From contig NZ_ATVR01000011.1 in assembly GCF_000420825.1 (NCBI RefSeq), forward strand, positions 30,628 through 94,627: a stretch of DNA of 64,000 bases. The letters are read 5' to 3'. Below, one piece after another: positions 33,829 through 43,954 of this stretch. The notes beneath the pieces were generated by a model, which saw nothing but the letters and a program-made list of their open reading frames with translations, did not search any database and was not told the DNA's origin. The first letter of the stretch is position 1; each line of letters begins with the position of its first letter. Made by a program: the position numbers and the translations under genes. The stretch is from Butyrivibrio sp. AE2015. GTDB lineage: Bacteria > Bacillota > Clostridia > Lachnospirales > Lachnospiraceae.

Positions 33829-35874
33829 CTAGTGATTGCGCAAACTCTTTAACTCAAAGCCAAGCATTGTAATATCATCAAATTGCTCAGCTTTTCCTCT
33901 AAAGTTTGCAATATCCTGAGAAATTGCCGGTAAAACTTCTGTAAACGGTTTGTCTTTTACAGAATTGATAGTAGCAAGAAGCCTGTCAGTGCCATACTGG
34001 ACAATATTTTCATTGATTGCCTCAGGAATACCGTCTGTATAAACAAATATCTTATCTCCGGGCACCAGTGTTATCTCATATTCCCTTGCCTGCAGGTTTT
34101 CCATTGCTGCAAGAGCAAGGCTGTGTTTATCCTTAAACAGCTCATAATCACCACCAGCGTGTTTGATAAGAGGATACTCATGACCGGCGTTGGCGCACTT
34201 CATAACACCTGTCGCCACATCCAAAATTCCAATCCACACGGTCACAAACATCTCTGCATCGTTTCCATCACAAAGTGTATTATTGGTCTTAAAAATAATC
34301 TCAGCAGGACTCTTCCCAAGTTCCGCAAAGCTTCTGATAGCAGTCTTACTTCTCATCATAAACAAAGCCGCAGGAATTCCTTTTCCTGAAACGTCAGCAA
34401 TTACAAAAGCAAGTTTCCCGGGACCAGCAAAAAAGAAATCATAGAAGTCACCACCAACCTCTTTTGCCGCCTTCATAGAAGCAAATATCTCGATATTATC
34501 CTTCAAAGTAGCAAACTGGAAGTTCCTTGGCAAAGACGATTCCTGTATCGTCCTTGCAAAGATAAGCTCCTGTTCTATCCTCTTTTCCGCAGCAGCTATG
34601 TATCCTTTAAGGGTTTCAACTGTTTGATTGATATCGTCTGAAAGTGAAGCAAACTCTGATGAGTTTCTTACCTGAACAACTTCATCAAGATCGCCATTTG
34701 TTATCTTATCAAGCGAAGCATTGATAAGATCGATATTGCTGATAACTATCTGCTTTACCAAAAATGCAATCAGTACATAAATAACAGTAAACAAAAGAAT
34801 ATCTGCAAGGGCAGCTTCGTAGGCCTGGGCATTTCTATACCAATAGAGCTCACTGTAAGGTATATATGTCAAAAGAAGCATATCAACGCCAATGCCATCA
34901 ACCTTATTAAGTGACACCTCTTCAAAGAACTGTCCTTCAAAGAGTTCCGCATCCTTTTTTTCTAAAAGAGCATTAAGAACGTCTTCGCTAAGCTTACCTT
35001 CTTTATGCTTTCCGGCAATGATATCGCCGTCTGCATCTATGATCTCAAAGAATTCATTTCCTTCTGCGGTAAGTCTTTTTGATACTTCAAGATATCTGCT
35101 CTTTACGCTCTGAGAAGTCTCTATTATGCTATTTCTGCCATTTTGAGAAGCAGACTGAGTCTGGATAATGTAAGAAAAGGCAAAATTGCCGGCAATAACA
35201 ATTGTGGTTATCAAAAAGAGCCAGCGCTGAAATCTCTGGGATACAGATACTTTCTCTCCTGTCATATCCTTAAAAGGATTATTCCACTCACCGGATCGAA
35301 TCTGAAGAATAATTGACATAAGTGAAAGAGATATTCCTGCGAATACTATCATCGGTCCGGCACAGAGGCTTACTACATGAAATGCCATTCTCATATCATC
35401 TCTGTGAGTTATGAAAACCACGTACATATGGAAAACTTCCATAACAGCACCCATGAACAGAGCATATACAGGAGAAGGCTTTTTTCCTTCAAATACTTTT
35501 GAATGCATAAGCCAGGCAACAAAACCGGCAAGGCAGGTAGATACGCTACAGGCTATTCGGGTGTATGAGCCAACACCGAAATATGTTCCGGCAATATATC
35601 TTTCTATTCCGCCGATAAGACCTGCAATGATACCTGAAGCAGGGTAAAAAAAAAGTCCCGCTGCAAGTGGAGCGACATCTCTGAGATTAAGAAGCATGTC
35701 TCCGTAATCCACAGCGCAATGCGTAGATAGTACAGAACACATACCATAGATAAGCCCAAGAGACAGCTTTATGACAAAAGTCTGTCTCCTGTCCTTTAGA
35801 AGTTTCCACAGGAACACCGTCAATGCAACATAAAGTGCCGTTATTCCTGACATTTTCATCAACATAAGAATCAT
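33829..35874 (-). CDS. 5TM-LYT / HAMP / PP2C (SpoIIE-type) membrane phosphatase
   Basis: 681 residues from ATG 35874, which has AGGGG 10 bp before it; ATGs up to 35916 lack a site. The first 190 residues are the five-helix module of LytS-type sensors (NLRDVAPLAAGLFFYP, GGIERYIAGTYFGVGSYTR). A further helix pair (about 218-238 and 357-376) frames an extracellular domain. A HAMP region follows (about 376-430), then a coiled linker and the PP2C domain with VGGDFYDF, IADVSGKGIPA, CANAGHEYP, YTDGIPEA and FDDITML, all metal positions present. It should dephosphorylate a serine/threonine target such as an anti-sigma antagonist. LYT modules usually sit on histidine kinases, so this architecture is unusual. 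Confidence 0.85.
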   Translation of the reverse strand: MILMLMKMSGITALYVALTVFLWKLLKDRRQTFVIKLSLGLIYGMCSVLSTHCAVDYGDMLLNLRDVAPLAAGLFFYPASGIIAGLIGGIERYIAGTYFGVGSYTRIACSVSTCLAGFVAWLMHSKVFEGKKPSPVYALFMGAVMEVFHMYVVFITHRDDMRMAFHVVSLCAGPMIVFAGISLSLMSIILQIRSGEWNNPFKDMTGEKVSVSQRFQRWLFLITTIVIAGNFAFSYIIQTQSASQNGRNSIIETSQSVKSRYLEVSKRLTAEGNEFFEIIDADGDIIAGKHKEGKLSEDVLNALLEKKDAELFEGQFFEEVSLNKVDGIGVDMLLLTYIPYSELYWYRNAQAYEAALADILLFTVIYVLIAFLVKQIVISNIDLINASLDKITNGDLDEVVQVRNSSEFASLSDDINQTVETLKGYIAAAEKRIEQELIFARTIQESSLPRNFQFATLKDNIEIFASMKAAKEVGGDFYDFFFAGPGKLAFVIADVSGKGIPAALFMMRSKTAIRSFAELGKSPAEIIFKTNNTLCDGNDAEMFVTVWIGILDVATGVMKCANAGHEYPLIKHAGGDYELFKDKHSLALAAMENLQAREYEITLVPGDKIFVYTDGIPEAINENIVQYGTDRLLATINSVKDKPFTEVLPAISQDIANFRGKAEQFDDITMLGFELKSLRNH

Positions 35875-35924
35875 ATAAGCAAATCCCCTCATAGATAATA
35901 CATACATGATCAACAAGGATTATT

Positions 35925-36788
35925 TTATCTTTCTTTCCCCCAGAAAAATAGTCCAAGCATTCCAGGTCCCACATGGGCTCCTGAAAAAGGTTCATGCTGA
36001 CAGATCGTGACCTCAGCCTTTGGATTTATCTCTTTTACCATCTCGGAAAGCTTAACGGCATCATCGTAGCAATCGCCGTGAGAAATGCACACGATGTTGT
36101 CATCAGTTTCCATTCTCTTTTCAGAGTACTTAGCAGCTATAGCACTTATAGCATTTTTCCTGCCTCTTACTTTGCTGCAGGAAATAATGTGACCTGTACT
36201 GTCTCCAAAAAGAATCGGCTTGATATTAAGAATTGTTCCGATGCTCGCGGTTACCCCGCTTACTCGGCCTGTATTCTTAAGGAAGTTAAGATCATCAACT
36301 GTAAAATACTGGCATGCATGAGGCACAGCATCATCTAAGATCTGTGCTGCCTCTTTGCAGCTCTTACCCTCTTTTGAAAGCTTTGCAGCCTTAATTGCTA
36401 AAATACCGCTTCCAAATCCGCAACCCTTCGAATCAACTATATGGATAAATCTGTCAGGAAATTCTTCCATAAGTTCATCAGCGGCATTAATAGCAGCATT
36501 GTAAGTTCCGCTTATACCTGCTGCCATTGCTATATATACAATATCCTGCCCATTCTCCAGTACAGGTCTGAAATGTTCCATAAAAAGATGTGTATTTAAA
36601 AGTGATGTTTTCACTTTATCGCCATTCTTAAGCCCCTCATAAAAAGAATGAGCATCAAATTCCTCAACATCTCCCTCATACACAACCTCAGTTCCGTTTA
36701 ACATATAACTACACGGCAATATAGTTATCCCCTCAGACATTTTCCCCGGAAGGTTTGCCGACCCATCCGTAAATACAACAAAAGACAT
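35925..36788 (-). CDS. DegV family fatty-acid-binding protein (second copy)
   Basis: 287 residues. MSFVVFTDGSANLP at the start, IAMAAGISGTYNAAINAA in the middle and LKNTGRVSGVTASIGTILNIKPIL identify DegV/FakB. It differs clearly from the first copy at 8412-9248 and probably prefers another fatty acid. It lies 50 bp upstream of the PP2C gene on the same strand. Confidence 0.88.
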   Translation of the reverse strand: MSFVVFTDGSANLPGKMSEGITILPCSYMLNGTEVVYEGDVEEFDAHSFYEGLKNGDKVKTSLLNTHLFMEHFRPVLENGQDIVYIAMAAGISGTYNAAINAADELMEEFPDRFIHIVDSKGCGFGSGILAIKAAKLSKEGKSCKEAAQILDDAVPHACQYFTVDDLNFLKNTGRVSGVTASIGTILNIKPILFGDSTGHIISCSKVRGRKNAISAIAAKYSEKRMETDDNIVCISHGDCYDDAVKLSEMVKEINPKAEVTICQHEPFSGAHVGPGMLGLFFWGKER

Positions 36789-36867
36789 ACTAGCTCCTCG
36801 TAAAAAAAATTATTGTAAACTTTATTATACCATGAATATGGCATAAATGCGCGTTTTTCTCACATTT

Positions 36868-39366
36868 CTATCTCTTTACTTCAAAAGAAATTGCCTCATT
36901 CGGATCAAGTGGCTTACTGAAATAATACCCTTGTATAGTATCAGCTCCATACTTGCGAAGTTTCTCATACTGCCACTCATACTCCACTCCCTCTATAGTT
37001 ATAGTCTTGCCCATATCGTGAACAAGCTTTATAACATCCTCAATAAAGCTATCCTTGCCATCAATCAAATAAGCGTCTACCAATGATTTATCAAGCTTTA
37101 TGTCATCTACAGGGACATAGATAAGATAAGCAAGTGATGAATAGCCGGTTCCGAAATCATCGAGAAGAGTTTTAATTCCCAGTCTCTTCAGACCTTCGAA
37201 CAGGTCGTCAGTCTGTATTGAGTTTTCCAAAAGAAGACTCTCGGTAATCTCAATCTGGAGGTACTTTGGATCTACATCATAGATATCCAAGAGTTCTTTT
37301 AAGAAAGAAACATATCCAATATCATGTATCTGCTTACTCGAGAAGTTAATTGATATAGGATATAGCTTTCTCCCCTGTGCCATCCATTCAGACAACTGTT
37401 TAACAACCATTAACGTCACATGTCTGCCAAGTCTCGTGATCCACCCGCTCTTTTCGACAACAGGGATAAAAAGATTTGGTTCATAGGAGCCATCTTTCAT
37501 TCTGATGAGCGCTTCAAATCCCACAAGTTCCTTTGTATCAGCCGAAACCTTTGGCTGATATTTCATATAAAAGCCGTCTTTTTCAAAGGCTTTTATAAAC
37601 TGCGTCTTTATCTTCTCCTCGTTATTTACCTTATCTTTCATCACGTCGGCATAGACAAATATCATGCCTCTTCCGCGTTCTTTTGCTTCATACATTGCAA
37701 TCTCAGCATTTATAATATGCTGCTCGGGATATGAAAGGCCATCCGAATTGGAAATACCCATGCTGGCAGAAAGAGCAATATTTATCCCGTTTGAGGTAAA
37801 AGACTGTGAAAAGAGCTTTTTCAGATCACATATCTTCTTAGAATTCTCATCAAGCCTTTCTGAAGGACAATAGATCAAAAATTCATCACCGCCATACCTT
37901 CCCAGAGTCATTCCGTTGGAGTGACAAAAACTCTGCAGATGATCAGCTATAGTTTTAAGAATTTTGTCTCCTGCTTCATGTCCATAGTTTTCATTAACAT
38001 CTTTAAAGCCATCTATATCAAGCATTATTATCGAATAGACCTGATTCATTGTCACGTTGTCATTGAGGTACTCAACCATAGCTCGCCTGTTAAATACATC
38101 AAGGAACTCGTCGTGCTGGGCCTGATATTGCAATTTGTAATGAGAATTTTCTATTTCTTCTTTTGAATCTCTAAGCGCCTCATTTACTTTTTTCTCATTT
38201 TTAAGAGCCGCATACATTGCAGCGATAAATAGTACCATTGATGAGATCATCAGCAATGCTACCGGAAGTATTTCACTATAGTTATCAAAAAAAGTCGTAG
38301 GCCTGTCTATATATATTGTGTCTTTTGGCAGATTATCTATATGGATTCCATACTCCATAACAAGAGGATAATTGTATTCAGTCCTGCTTGGAGTATCCAT
38401 GATCAAACTATACTCCGAAATCTCTACATCATGATTTAAAACATCACACATGATCTGCGCAGCATTTTTTGTCTGAACCCTAAAATCCATAAAGGTTCCA
38501 CCCAAAACTCCCGCATCTCTGCCGCCGGAATAATTTCTGAATATAGGAACAGTCACATTGTTGACAACAGTTCTTGTTCTGTTGAGCATAGAATAATTGT
38601 TTCCGTACTTGTCACTATAACAAGTCATATAAAACAATATTGAGTTTTTAGGCAGATTCTGGAGACTTCGTATGAGCTCCTCCTGAGAAAGGGCGGAACT
38701 GTCTATATCTATAAATGTATAATCAGGATACTTATCTGCTAATGAATAAAAAATATTCATATCTGCTACTCCCGCCGCAGATTCATCATGAAGAGCAACG
38801 AGAGTTTTTCTGTCAGGGAGGCTTTCCATTGCAGTTTCCATAGTCTCCTGCAGATAGTCTTTTTCATAAAATCCAGCTGCCATAGGATTGTGGCTTGCCT
38901 CCTCGGCAAACTGCAGATCATTTATTCCATAAAATACAAGGGGCATTCCTTTAAAGAGTTCCGTTTGATACTTTAGCGCAAATTTAAGGGCATCATCATC
39001 ACCAACAAGAACACCCTCATATGTTTTATCCCTGAGGAACCTATCCTTGAAGTAATCATGAAAAGTTTCAATGTCTTGCTCGGTACCAAATTTCTTTGTA
39101 TTCATATAAACCGTGTCAAATTCTATTCCGTTGGGATATAATCCCTCTTTAAGGCCCATTTCCTGATCTTCAAATGTAAAATACGTAGGTTCGTAAGAAC
39201 TAAGAACTAACACCTTATGCTTTACTTCTGAAGGAATCTGCGGCAGACGCCTGAATGCATTTTGCTGCATATGTTGTCCAAGCATGCCAAAAGCTGCAAT
39301 AAGGCAAACCACACCCATTGCAGCTAATATATACCTCAAATAAAAAAGATAGTTCTTTCTCTTCAT
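36868..39366 (-). CDS. Sensor-GGDEF-EAL protein with substrate-binding-like outer domain
   Basis: 832 residues. A helix at about 12-30, an extracellular region (about 48-350) resembling ABC-type substrate-binding sensors (KVLVLSSYEPTYFTFEDQEMG, GVLVGDDDALKFAL, MPLVFYGIND), a second helix at about 366-388, then GGDEF (about 415-575) and EAL (about 590-830). GGDEF at 492-496 is intact, with DIDGFKDVNENYGHEAGD. The RxxD inhibitory site is missing (HSNG there). EAL at 618-620, EITES, DDFGTGYSSL, DIKLDKS and IQGYYFSKPL look complete. It may both make and break c-di-GMP, switched by an outside ligand. Confidence 0.88.
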   Translation of the reverse strand: MKRKNYLFYLRYILAAMGVVCLIAAFGMLGQHMQQNAFRRLPQIPSEVKHKVLVLSSYEPTYFTFEDQEMGLKEGLYPNGIEFDTVYMNTKKFGTEQDIETFHDYFKDRFLRDKTYEGVLVGDDDALKFALKYQTELFKGMPLVFYGINDLQFAEEASHNPMAAGFYEKDYLQETMETAMESLPDRKTLVALHDESAAGVADMNIFYSLADKYPDYTFIDIDSSALSQEELIRSLQNLPKNSILFYMTCYSDKYGNNYSMLNRTRTVVNNVTVPIFRNYSGGRDAGVLGGTFMDFRVQTKNAAQIMCDVLNHDVEISEYSLIMDTPSRTEYNYPLVMEYGIHIDNLPKDTIYIDRPTTFFDNYSEILPVALLMISSMVLFIAAMYAALKNEKKVNEALRDSKEEIENSHYKLQYQAQHDEFLDVFNRRAMVEYLNDNVTMNQVYSIIMLDIDGFKDVNENYGHEAGDKILKTIADHLQSFCHSNGMTLGRYGGDEFLIYCPSERLDENSKKICDLKKLFSQSFTSNGINIALSASMGISNSDGLSYPEQHIINAEIAMYEAKERGRGMIFVYADVMKDKVNNEEKIKTQFIKAFEKDGFYMKYQPKVSADTKELVGFEALIRMKDGSYEPNLFIPVVEKSGWITRLGRHVTLMVVKQLSEWMAQGRKLYPISINFSSKQIHDIGYVSFLKELLDIYDVDPKYLQIEITESLLLENSIQTDDLFEGLKRLGIKTLLDDFGTGYSSLAYLIYVPVDDIKLDKSLVDAYLIDGKDSFIEDVIKLVHDMGKTITIEGVEYEWQYEKLRKYGADTIQGYYFSKPLDPNEAISFEVKR

Positions 39367-39475
39367 GCGATTTTACCCAAAATTGCTATCGAAAAAGTGA
39401 CTATCTTAATTATATTTCTATTCATTATCAAATAGAATTAAAATTGTATAAAATCTTGAATACATAATTCTCGGA

Positions 39476-40816
39476 TCATGCAACAACCTTGTGTATCCAG
39501 TTTCCACGCCTGAATCTTATGGTAAAAATAACACCTCTTATAGCCCAGTCAGCAAACATTCCAATCCATACACCAATAGCACCAACTCCCACAACCCTGA
39601 TAAGGAATGTAGCAAGTGTAACTCTGCAAAGCCACATGGTAAGTGTTGCTACTATCATCGAAAACTTAACATCTCCCGCAGCTCTTAAAGCATATGGGAT
39701 AACAAAGGATGGTGACCACAAAACAGGCTTGGCGATCGTGATCCATCCAAGCATGTATATACATAGGCTTGCACTTTCAGGAGTCATTCCCGCAAGGTAA
39801 GTCACTGGTCTTGCGATCGCATAAGCAAAAAGACAGCTGCTCAAAATAGCTATGTAGCCCCAAAGGATCATCTTCTTGGTATAGTAAATAGCCTCATCCT
39901 TCCTGCCTGCACCAAGGCACTGACCAACTATCGTCATAAGTCCTATTCCTACGCCTATTCCGGCAACGCCATTTACATTTTCAAATATATTGGTCATAGA
40001 CTGAGCAGCAATAGCTGTTGTTCCCAAAATAGATACGGAAGACTGTATTGCCAGCTTACCAAACTGGAACATAGAATTCTCTATGCCATTAGGAATGCCC
40101 ATGGCAAGAACTCTGTGAATCTTGTCTTTATCAGGCCTGATCGACAGATAATCTCTTATGCTGATCTCCAAGTCTTTATTTCTTAGAAATATCAAAAGAA
40201 CTACCGCTGAAAAAATTCTGGACAACATAGTCGCAAGAGCTGCGCCATATACGCCAAGTCCAAAGCCCCAGATTAAAAGTGCATTACCTGTTACGTTAAG
40301 GATGTTGGATACTATAGCTACATTCATTGGAAGCCTTGTATTGGCCTGTGCCCTGAATATCGCACTACCAGCAGCTGCCAACGCAACTCCGGGGTAAGAC
40401 AGAATTGTAAGGAAGAAATAAACACCTGCCGCTTCCATTACATCAGCCTCAACAGTTCCAAATATGAGCTTTAACAATGGCATTCTGAAGATAAGACCAA
40501 GGATCATCAAAAGAACAGAAATAAATGTAGATACTAAGATAACCTGCCTTGCAGCTTCTGAAGCTCTTTTTATGTCCTTCTGTCCAATATATGTGGAGCA
40601 GATAATGACGCCACCTGTAGCCATGGCATTAAAAGCCTGCACCACAAGGTTATTGATGGAGTCTACAAGTGAAACTCCCGAAAGAGCTGCTGCTCCAACG
40701 TTACTGACCATCATGGAATCAGCCATTCCCATAAGGGAGTTTAAGAATTGTTCAGCTATAATAGGAATCAGCAACAGAAGAAGCTTTCTGTTGCTGAACA
40801 TATGGTTATTATTCAT
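39476..40816 (-). CDS. MATE family efflux transporter
   Basis: 446 residues, twelve membrane helices. PIIAEQFLNSLMGMADSMMVSNVGAAALSG near the start and the repeated half (IPNGIENSMFQFGKLAIQSSVSILG) are typical of the two halves of MATE exporters. It exports drugs or metabolites using sodium or protons; substrate unknown. It follows argS by 35 bp on the same strand. Confidence 0.92.
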   Translation of the reverse strand: MNNNHMFSNRKLLLLLIPIIAEQFLNSLMGMADSMMVSNVGAAALSGVSLVDSINNLVVQAFNAMATGGVIICSTYIGQKDIKRASEAARQVILVSTFISVLLMILGLIFRMPLLKLIFGTVEADVMEAAGVYFFLTILSYPGVALAAAGSAIFRAQANTRLPMNVAIVSNILNVTGNALLIWGFGLGVYGAALATMLSRIFSAVVLLIFLRNKDLEISIRDYLSIRPDKDKIHRVLAMGIPNGIENSMFQFGKLAIQSSVSILGTTAIAAQSMTNIFENVNGVAGIGVGIGLMTIVGQCLGAGRKDEAIYYTKKMILWGYIAILSSCLFAYAIARPVTYLAGMTPESASLCIYMLGWITIAKPVLWSPSFVIPYALRAAGDVKFSMIVATLTMWLCRVTLATFLIRVVGVGAIGVWIGMFADWAIRGVIFTIRFRRGNWIHKVVA

Positions 40817-40851
40817 GTTATTCCTCTAAAAAAACGCAATCCTTATATCGC

Positions 40852-42621
40852 TCACATGCGCTCAGGTGCGTCGAAGCCTAAAAGATCGATACCTGTTTCG
40901 AGGACCTTAAGAGTGATGACAAGGAGTGCAATGTAGCTTTCCTTCTTGTTCTCATCTGTTTCAGCAAGGATCTTTGTTCCATGATAGAAACTGTTAAATG
41001 CATTTGAAAGGTCATAAATATATGCACAGATCCTATTTGGAGCAAGGTCTCTTGCAGCACTTTCTGCTGCATCTGCAAATCTTGTAAGCTGAAGCATAAG
41101 GTTCTTCATATCATCGCTGTCAGGCTTATCAAGCTTAGCTTCCTTAGCACTCTTTCCTTCTGCCTCGTACTTTTTAAGAATAGACTTGATACGGACGATA
41201 GTGTAAAGGATATATGGGCCTGTATCTCCCTCAAATGAAGTAAACTTCTCAACATCGAAGATATAATCCTTGGATGGCTGGTTAGAAAGATCGCCATACT
41301 TGATCGCTGAAAGAGCAACCTTGTGAGCTGTATCACGAGCTTCTTCATCAGAAATATCCAGGTTTCCTTCCTTGATCCTTGTGTACATCTTCTCATCAAT
41401 CTCAGCTATGAGATTTTCAAGACGCATAACTCCGCCATCTCTTGTCTTAAATGGCTTGCCATCGCTTCCATTCATTGTACCAAAGCCTACAAAATGAAGC
41501 TCTGTCTCAGGCATAACAAGTTTTGTCTTTCTTGCGCAGCGGAATACCTGCTCAAAATAAAGCTCCTGTCTTTTATCAACCACATAGATAAGTCCCTGTG
41601 GATGGAACTCTTCCATACGCTGCTTGATAGTAGCAAGATCAGTTGTATTGTAAAGAGAAGCTCCATCAGACTTAAGGATCATGCATGGAGGAACCTCTTT
41701 AGTATCAGTCTCTTTTGCAACATCAACAACAAGTGCTCCCTGGCTGAGGTATGCATACTCGTGCTGCTTCATGTAGTCTACCATTCCCGGAATAACATCA
41801 TGAACGTCAGACTCACCTCTCCAGAGATCAAAGTTTACATTAAGTTTTTTATAGTTCTGTTTAAGATCGGCAACAGATACGTTCAAAATATGGTGCCAAA
41901 GAGCTCTGTATGGCTTGTAACCATCCTGTAAAAGCTTTGTAGCCTCCATAGCTGCGGCCTTAAATGCCTCATCCTCTTTTGACTTCTTGCTGGCTGCAGG
42001 ATATATCTCTTCAAGTTCACTGACAGTGAAAGGAGCTTCCTTAGGATATGCACCTTCATAATCAGGATCAAAATAGCAAAGATCAGGTTTTCTCTCCTTG
42101 AGACCTGTGATAACAAGTCCCATCTGAAGTCCCCAGTCACCAAGGTGAATATCGCCTATTACCTTGTAACCGTTGTATTTCAAAATTCTCTTAATACTCT
42201 CACCAATAACTGCTGAGCGAAGGTGTCCTACATGAAGAGGCTTTGCAACGTTTGGTCCGCCGTAATCAAGCATAAATGTAGGCTCATGTCCCGGAAGAGT
42301 TACTCCCATGTGCTTCTCATGGAGCATTCTTACAATGTAGCCTCTTACAAAATCTCCGCTTACAGTGATGTTAAGAAAGCCCGGTTTAACAGACTCTACT
42401 TTTTCAAACATTTCATTTCCCTGGAGCTTTTCGGCTACAGCATCAGAGATCACAAAAGGAGCCTTGCCATATTTTTTGGCACCGGCCATTGCACCATTAC
42501 ACTGGTATTCGCACAGATCAGGTCTATTAGAAATAGTTACCTTTCCAAGTTCCCTGTCATATCCTGCTGCTTCAAAAGCATCAGAAACTTCTTTTGATAT
42601 GAGTTCAAGTACTTTTTCCAA
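40852..42621 (-). CDS. argS: Arginyl-tRNA synthetase
   Basis: 589 residues. HVGH at 130-133 (KPLHVGHLRSAVIG) is the first ATP motif; KPFKTRDGG replaces KMSKS, as usual in ArgRS. The N-terminal Add1 domain (1-110) and the C-terminal DALR domain (about 465-589) are present. It charges tRNA-Arg. No T-box leader is visible in front of it. Confidence 0.96.
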   Translation of the reverse strand: MEKVLELISKEVSDAFEAAGYDRELGKVTISNRPDLCEYQCNGAMAGAKKYGKAPFVISDAVAEKLQGNEMFEKVESVKPGFLNITVSGDFVRGYIVRMLHEKHMGVTLPGHEPTFMLDYGGPNVAKPLHVGHLRSAVIGESIKRILKYNGYKVIGDIHLGDWGLQMGLVITGLKERKPDLCYFDPDYEGAYPKEAPFTVSELEEIYPAASKKSKEDEAFKAAAMEATKLLQDGYKPYRALWHHILNVSVADLKQNYKKLNVNFDLWRGESDVHDVIPGMVDYMKQHEYAYLSQGALVVDVAKETDTKEVPPCMILKSDGASLYNTTDLATIKQRMEEFHPQGLIYVVDKRQELYFEQVFRCARKTKLVMPETELHFVGFGTMNGSDGKPFKTRDGGVMRLENLIAEIDEKMYTRIKEGNLDISDEEARDTAHKVALSAIKYGDLSNQPSKDYIFDVEKFTSFEGDTGPYILYTIVRIKSILKKYEAEGKSAKEAKLDKPDSDDMKNLMLQLTRFADAAESAARDLAPNRICAYIYDLSNAFNSFYHGTKILAETDENKKESYIALLVITLKVLETGIDLLGFDAPERM

Positions 42622-42710
42622 AACTTACCCTTCTTTCTATAATAAAAAAATAATCATAATTTAAAATCAGACTAATGAATTTTAACAGAATAAAGCTGTT
42701 CTATCAATGG

Positions 42711-43262
42711 TTAAAAAAGCCAAAAAAATCCCGCTGCATCCAAAACCATAAGGAGTACAAAGAGTCCCTTCAAAACAAAGTCAATGATGTATAACCACAT
42801 GACGATCTTACCAAATATGCTTTTTTTGTTTTTGACTCTTGCAACTATCATCAAGATGAATCCAATAACTCCTACAAACCATAGAAGCAATGGAACCATG
42901 ATAATATTCAGGACACCAAAAAAGCCCAGACTCGTCAGCAAGCCAAAGCCGCCAAACCTGGAGATTATAAATCCCAAAAGAGACAGAAAGCACAGTATTT
43001 TATAGCCTGACTCCATAGGTACTTCATGATTATCAGCAGAGTTCTTTGCAGCAGGATAATCATAGTACTTTCCATAAGTCTGCTGCCATTTCTGCATTTG
43101 CCTGTTTTGGTACAATCGCTCCTGATTGGCAAGCTGCTGTTCCGTTAGCGGGTCAAGTACAATCTGACTATCATCATATTGTTTTTGAATAGGTTCTCCA
43201 GTTATCGGATCGTGAAGCACCAGTGAATCCGGTAAATCATTTTCATTTATACCTGTATCCAT
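42711..43262 (-). CDS. Small multi-helix membrane protein, function unknown
   Basis: 183 residues from ATG 43262, preceded by GGGGAG. The ATG shares one base with the queH stop (TAATG), so translation is coupled. The first 90 residues are hydrophilic and rich in Gln, Asn and Tyr (LTEQQLANQERLYQNRQMQKW); about three helices follow at 92-112, 114-140 and 152-180. The layout resembles DUF4190-like or two-part zinc-free membrane proteins, but I cannot name a family. Confidence 0.65.
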   Translation of the reverse strand: MDTGINENDLPDSLVLHDPITGEPIQKQYDDSQIVLDPLTEQQLANQERLYQNRQMQKWQQTYGKYYDYPAAKNSADNHEVPMESGYKILCFLSLLGFIISRFGGFGLLTSLGFFGVLNIIMVPLLLWFVGVIGFILMIVARVKNKKSIFGKIVMWLYIIDFVLKGLFVLLMVLDAAGFFWLF

Positions 43263-43951
43263 TACTCCCCATCTCTTTCCCGTTTTTCCTGCTCCCTTTG
43301 AGCCTTTGAATAACTGCATCCACAAAAATCCTGTCTGTACAGATCAAATTTATGGGATAGCTCAATTGAACGCTTGTATCCGTTTTTCTTTTTAAAATCC
43401 GATGGCAAAAATCTGCTTCCGGCCTTTTGCGCCGCATTTTCTCCCACTTCATTCAAAACTTCCGCATTTTTCAAAGGACTGATCGTAAGTGTAGTAGTAA
43501 AATAATCAAAGCCTTTTTCTTTTGCCACTCTCGCTGTTTCATCAAGTCGCAGTTCAAAGCACTTTCTGCACCTTTCTCCGCCCTCTTTTAAATGCTCCAT
43601 ACCTTTTGTAACTTCATAAAACTCTTTTGGGTCGTAAAAGCCTTCCAGAATCTTAATCTTTCGGGCTTTCTCATCAGAATTCATCCCATCAAAGTCTTTT
43701 TCCTCAACCTGTCTGTTGTATTCGGCTATAAGTCTCTTTTCCTCAATAACGCGCTTCGAGTACTCATTCTCAGAAGTAATATTGGGATTGTAGAAAAAAA
43801 CAGTTATGTCAAAATACTCCCTCAAATACTCAAGGCAATATGAAGAACACGGAGCACAGCAGGCGTGTAATAAGAGCTTTGGATATTCACCGTTTTTCTG
43901 AAAATACTCTATCTTTCCCTCAAGCTCTTTTGAATAATTTCTTTTGTTCAT
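43262..43951 (-). CDS. queH: Epoxyqueuosine reductase QueH
   Basis: 229 residues, QueH (DUF208) type. It reduces epoxyqueuosine in tRNA to queuosine, the last step of Q synthesis, without cobalamin. The metal and cluster cysteines are in LLLHACCAPCSSYCLEYL (C31, C32, C35), GERCRKCFELRLDE and DFCGCSYSKAQ. It lies 3 bp after the AroE-AroK gene. Other queuosine genes are not in the window. Confidence 0.92.
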   Translation of the reverse strand: MNKRNYSKELEGKIEYFQKNGEYPKLLLHACCAPCSSYCLEYLREYFDITVFFYNPNITSENEYSKRVIEEKRLIAEYNRQVEEKDFDGMNSDEKARKIKILEGFYDPKEFYEVTKGMEHLKEGGERCRKCFELRLDETARVAKEKGFDYFTTTLTISPLKNAEVLNEVGENAAQKAGSRFLPSDFKKKNGYKRSIELSHKFDLYRQDFCGCSYSKAQREQEKRERDGE

Positions 43952-43954
43952 TCC

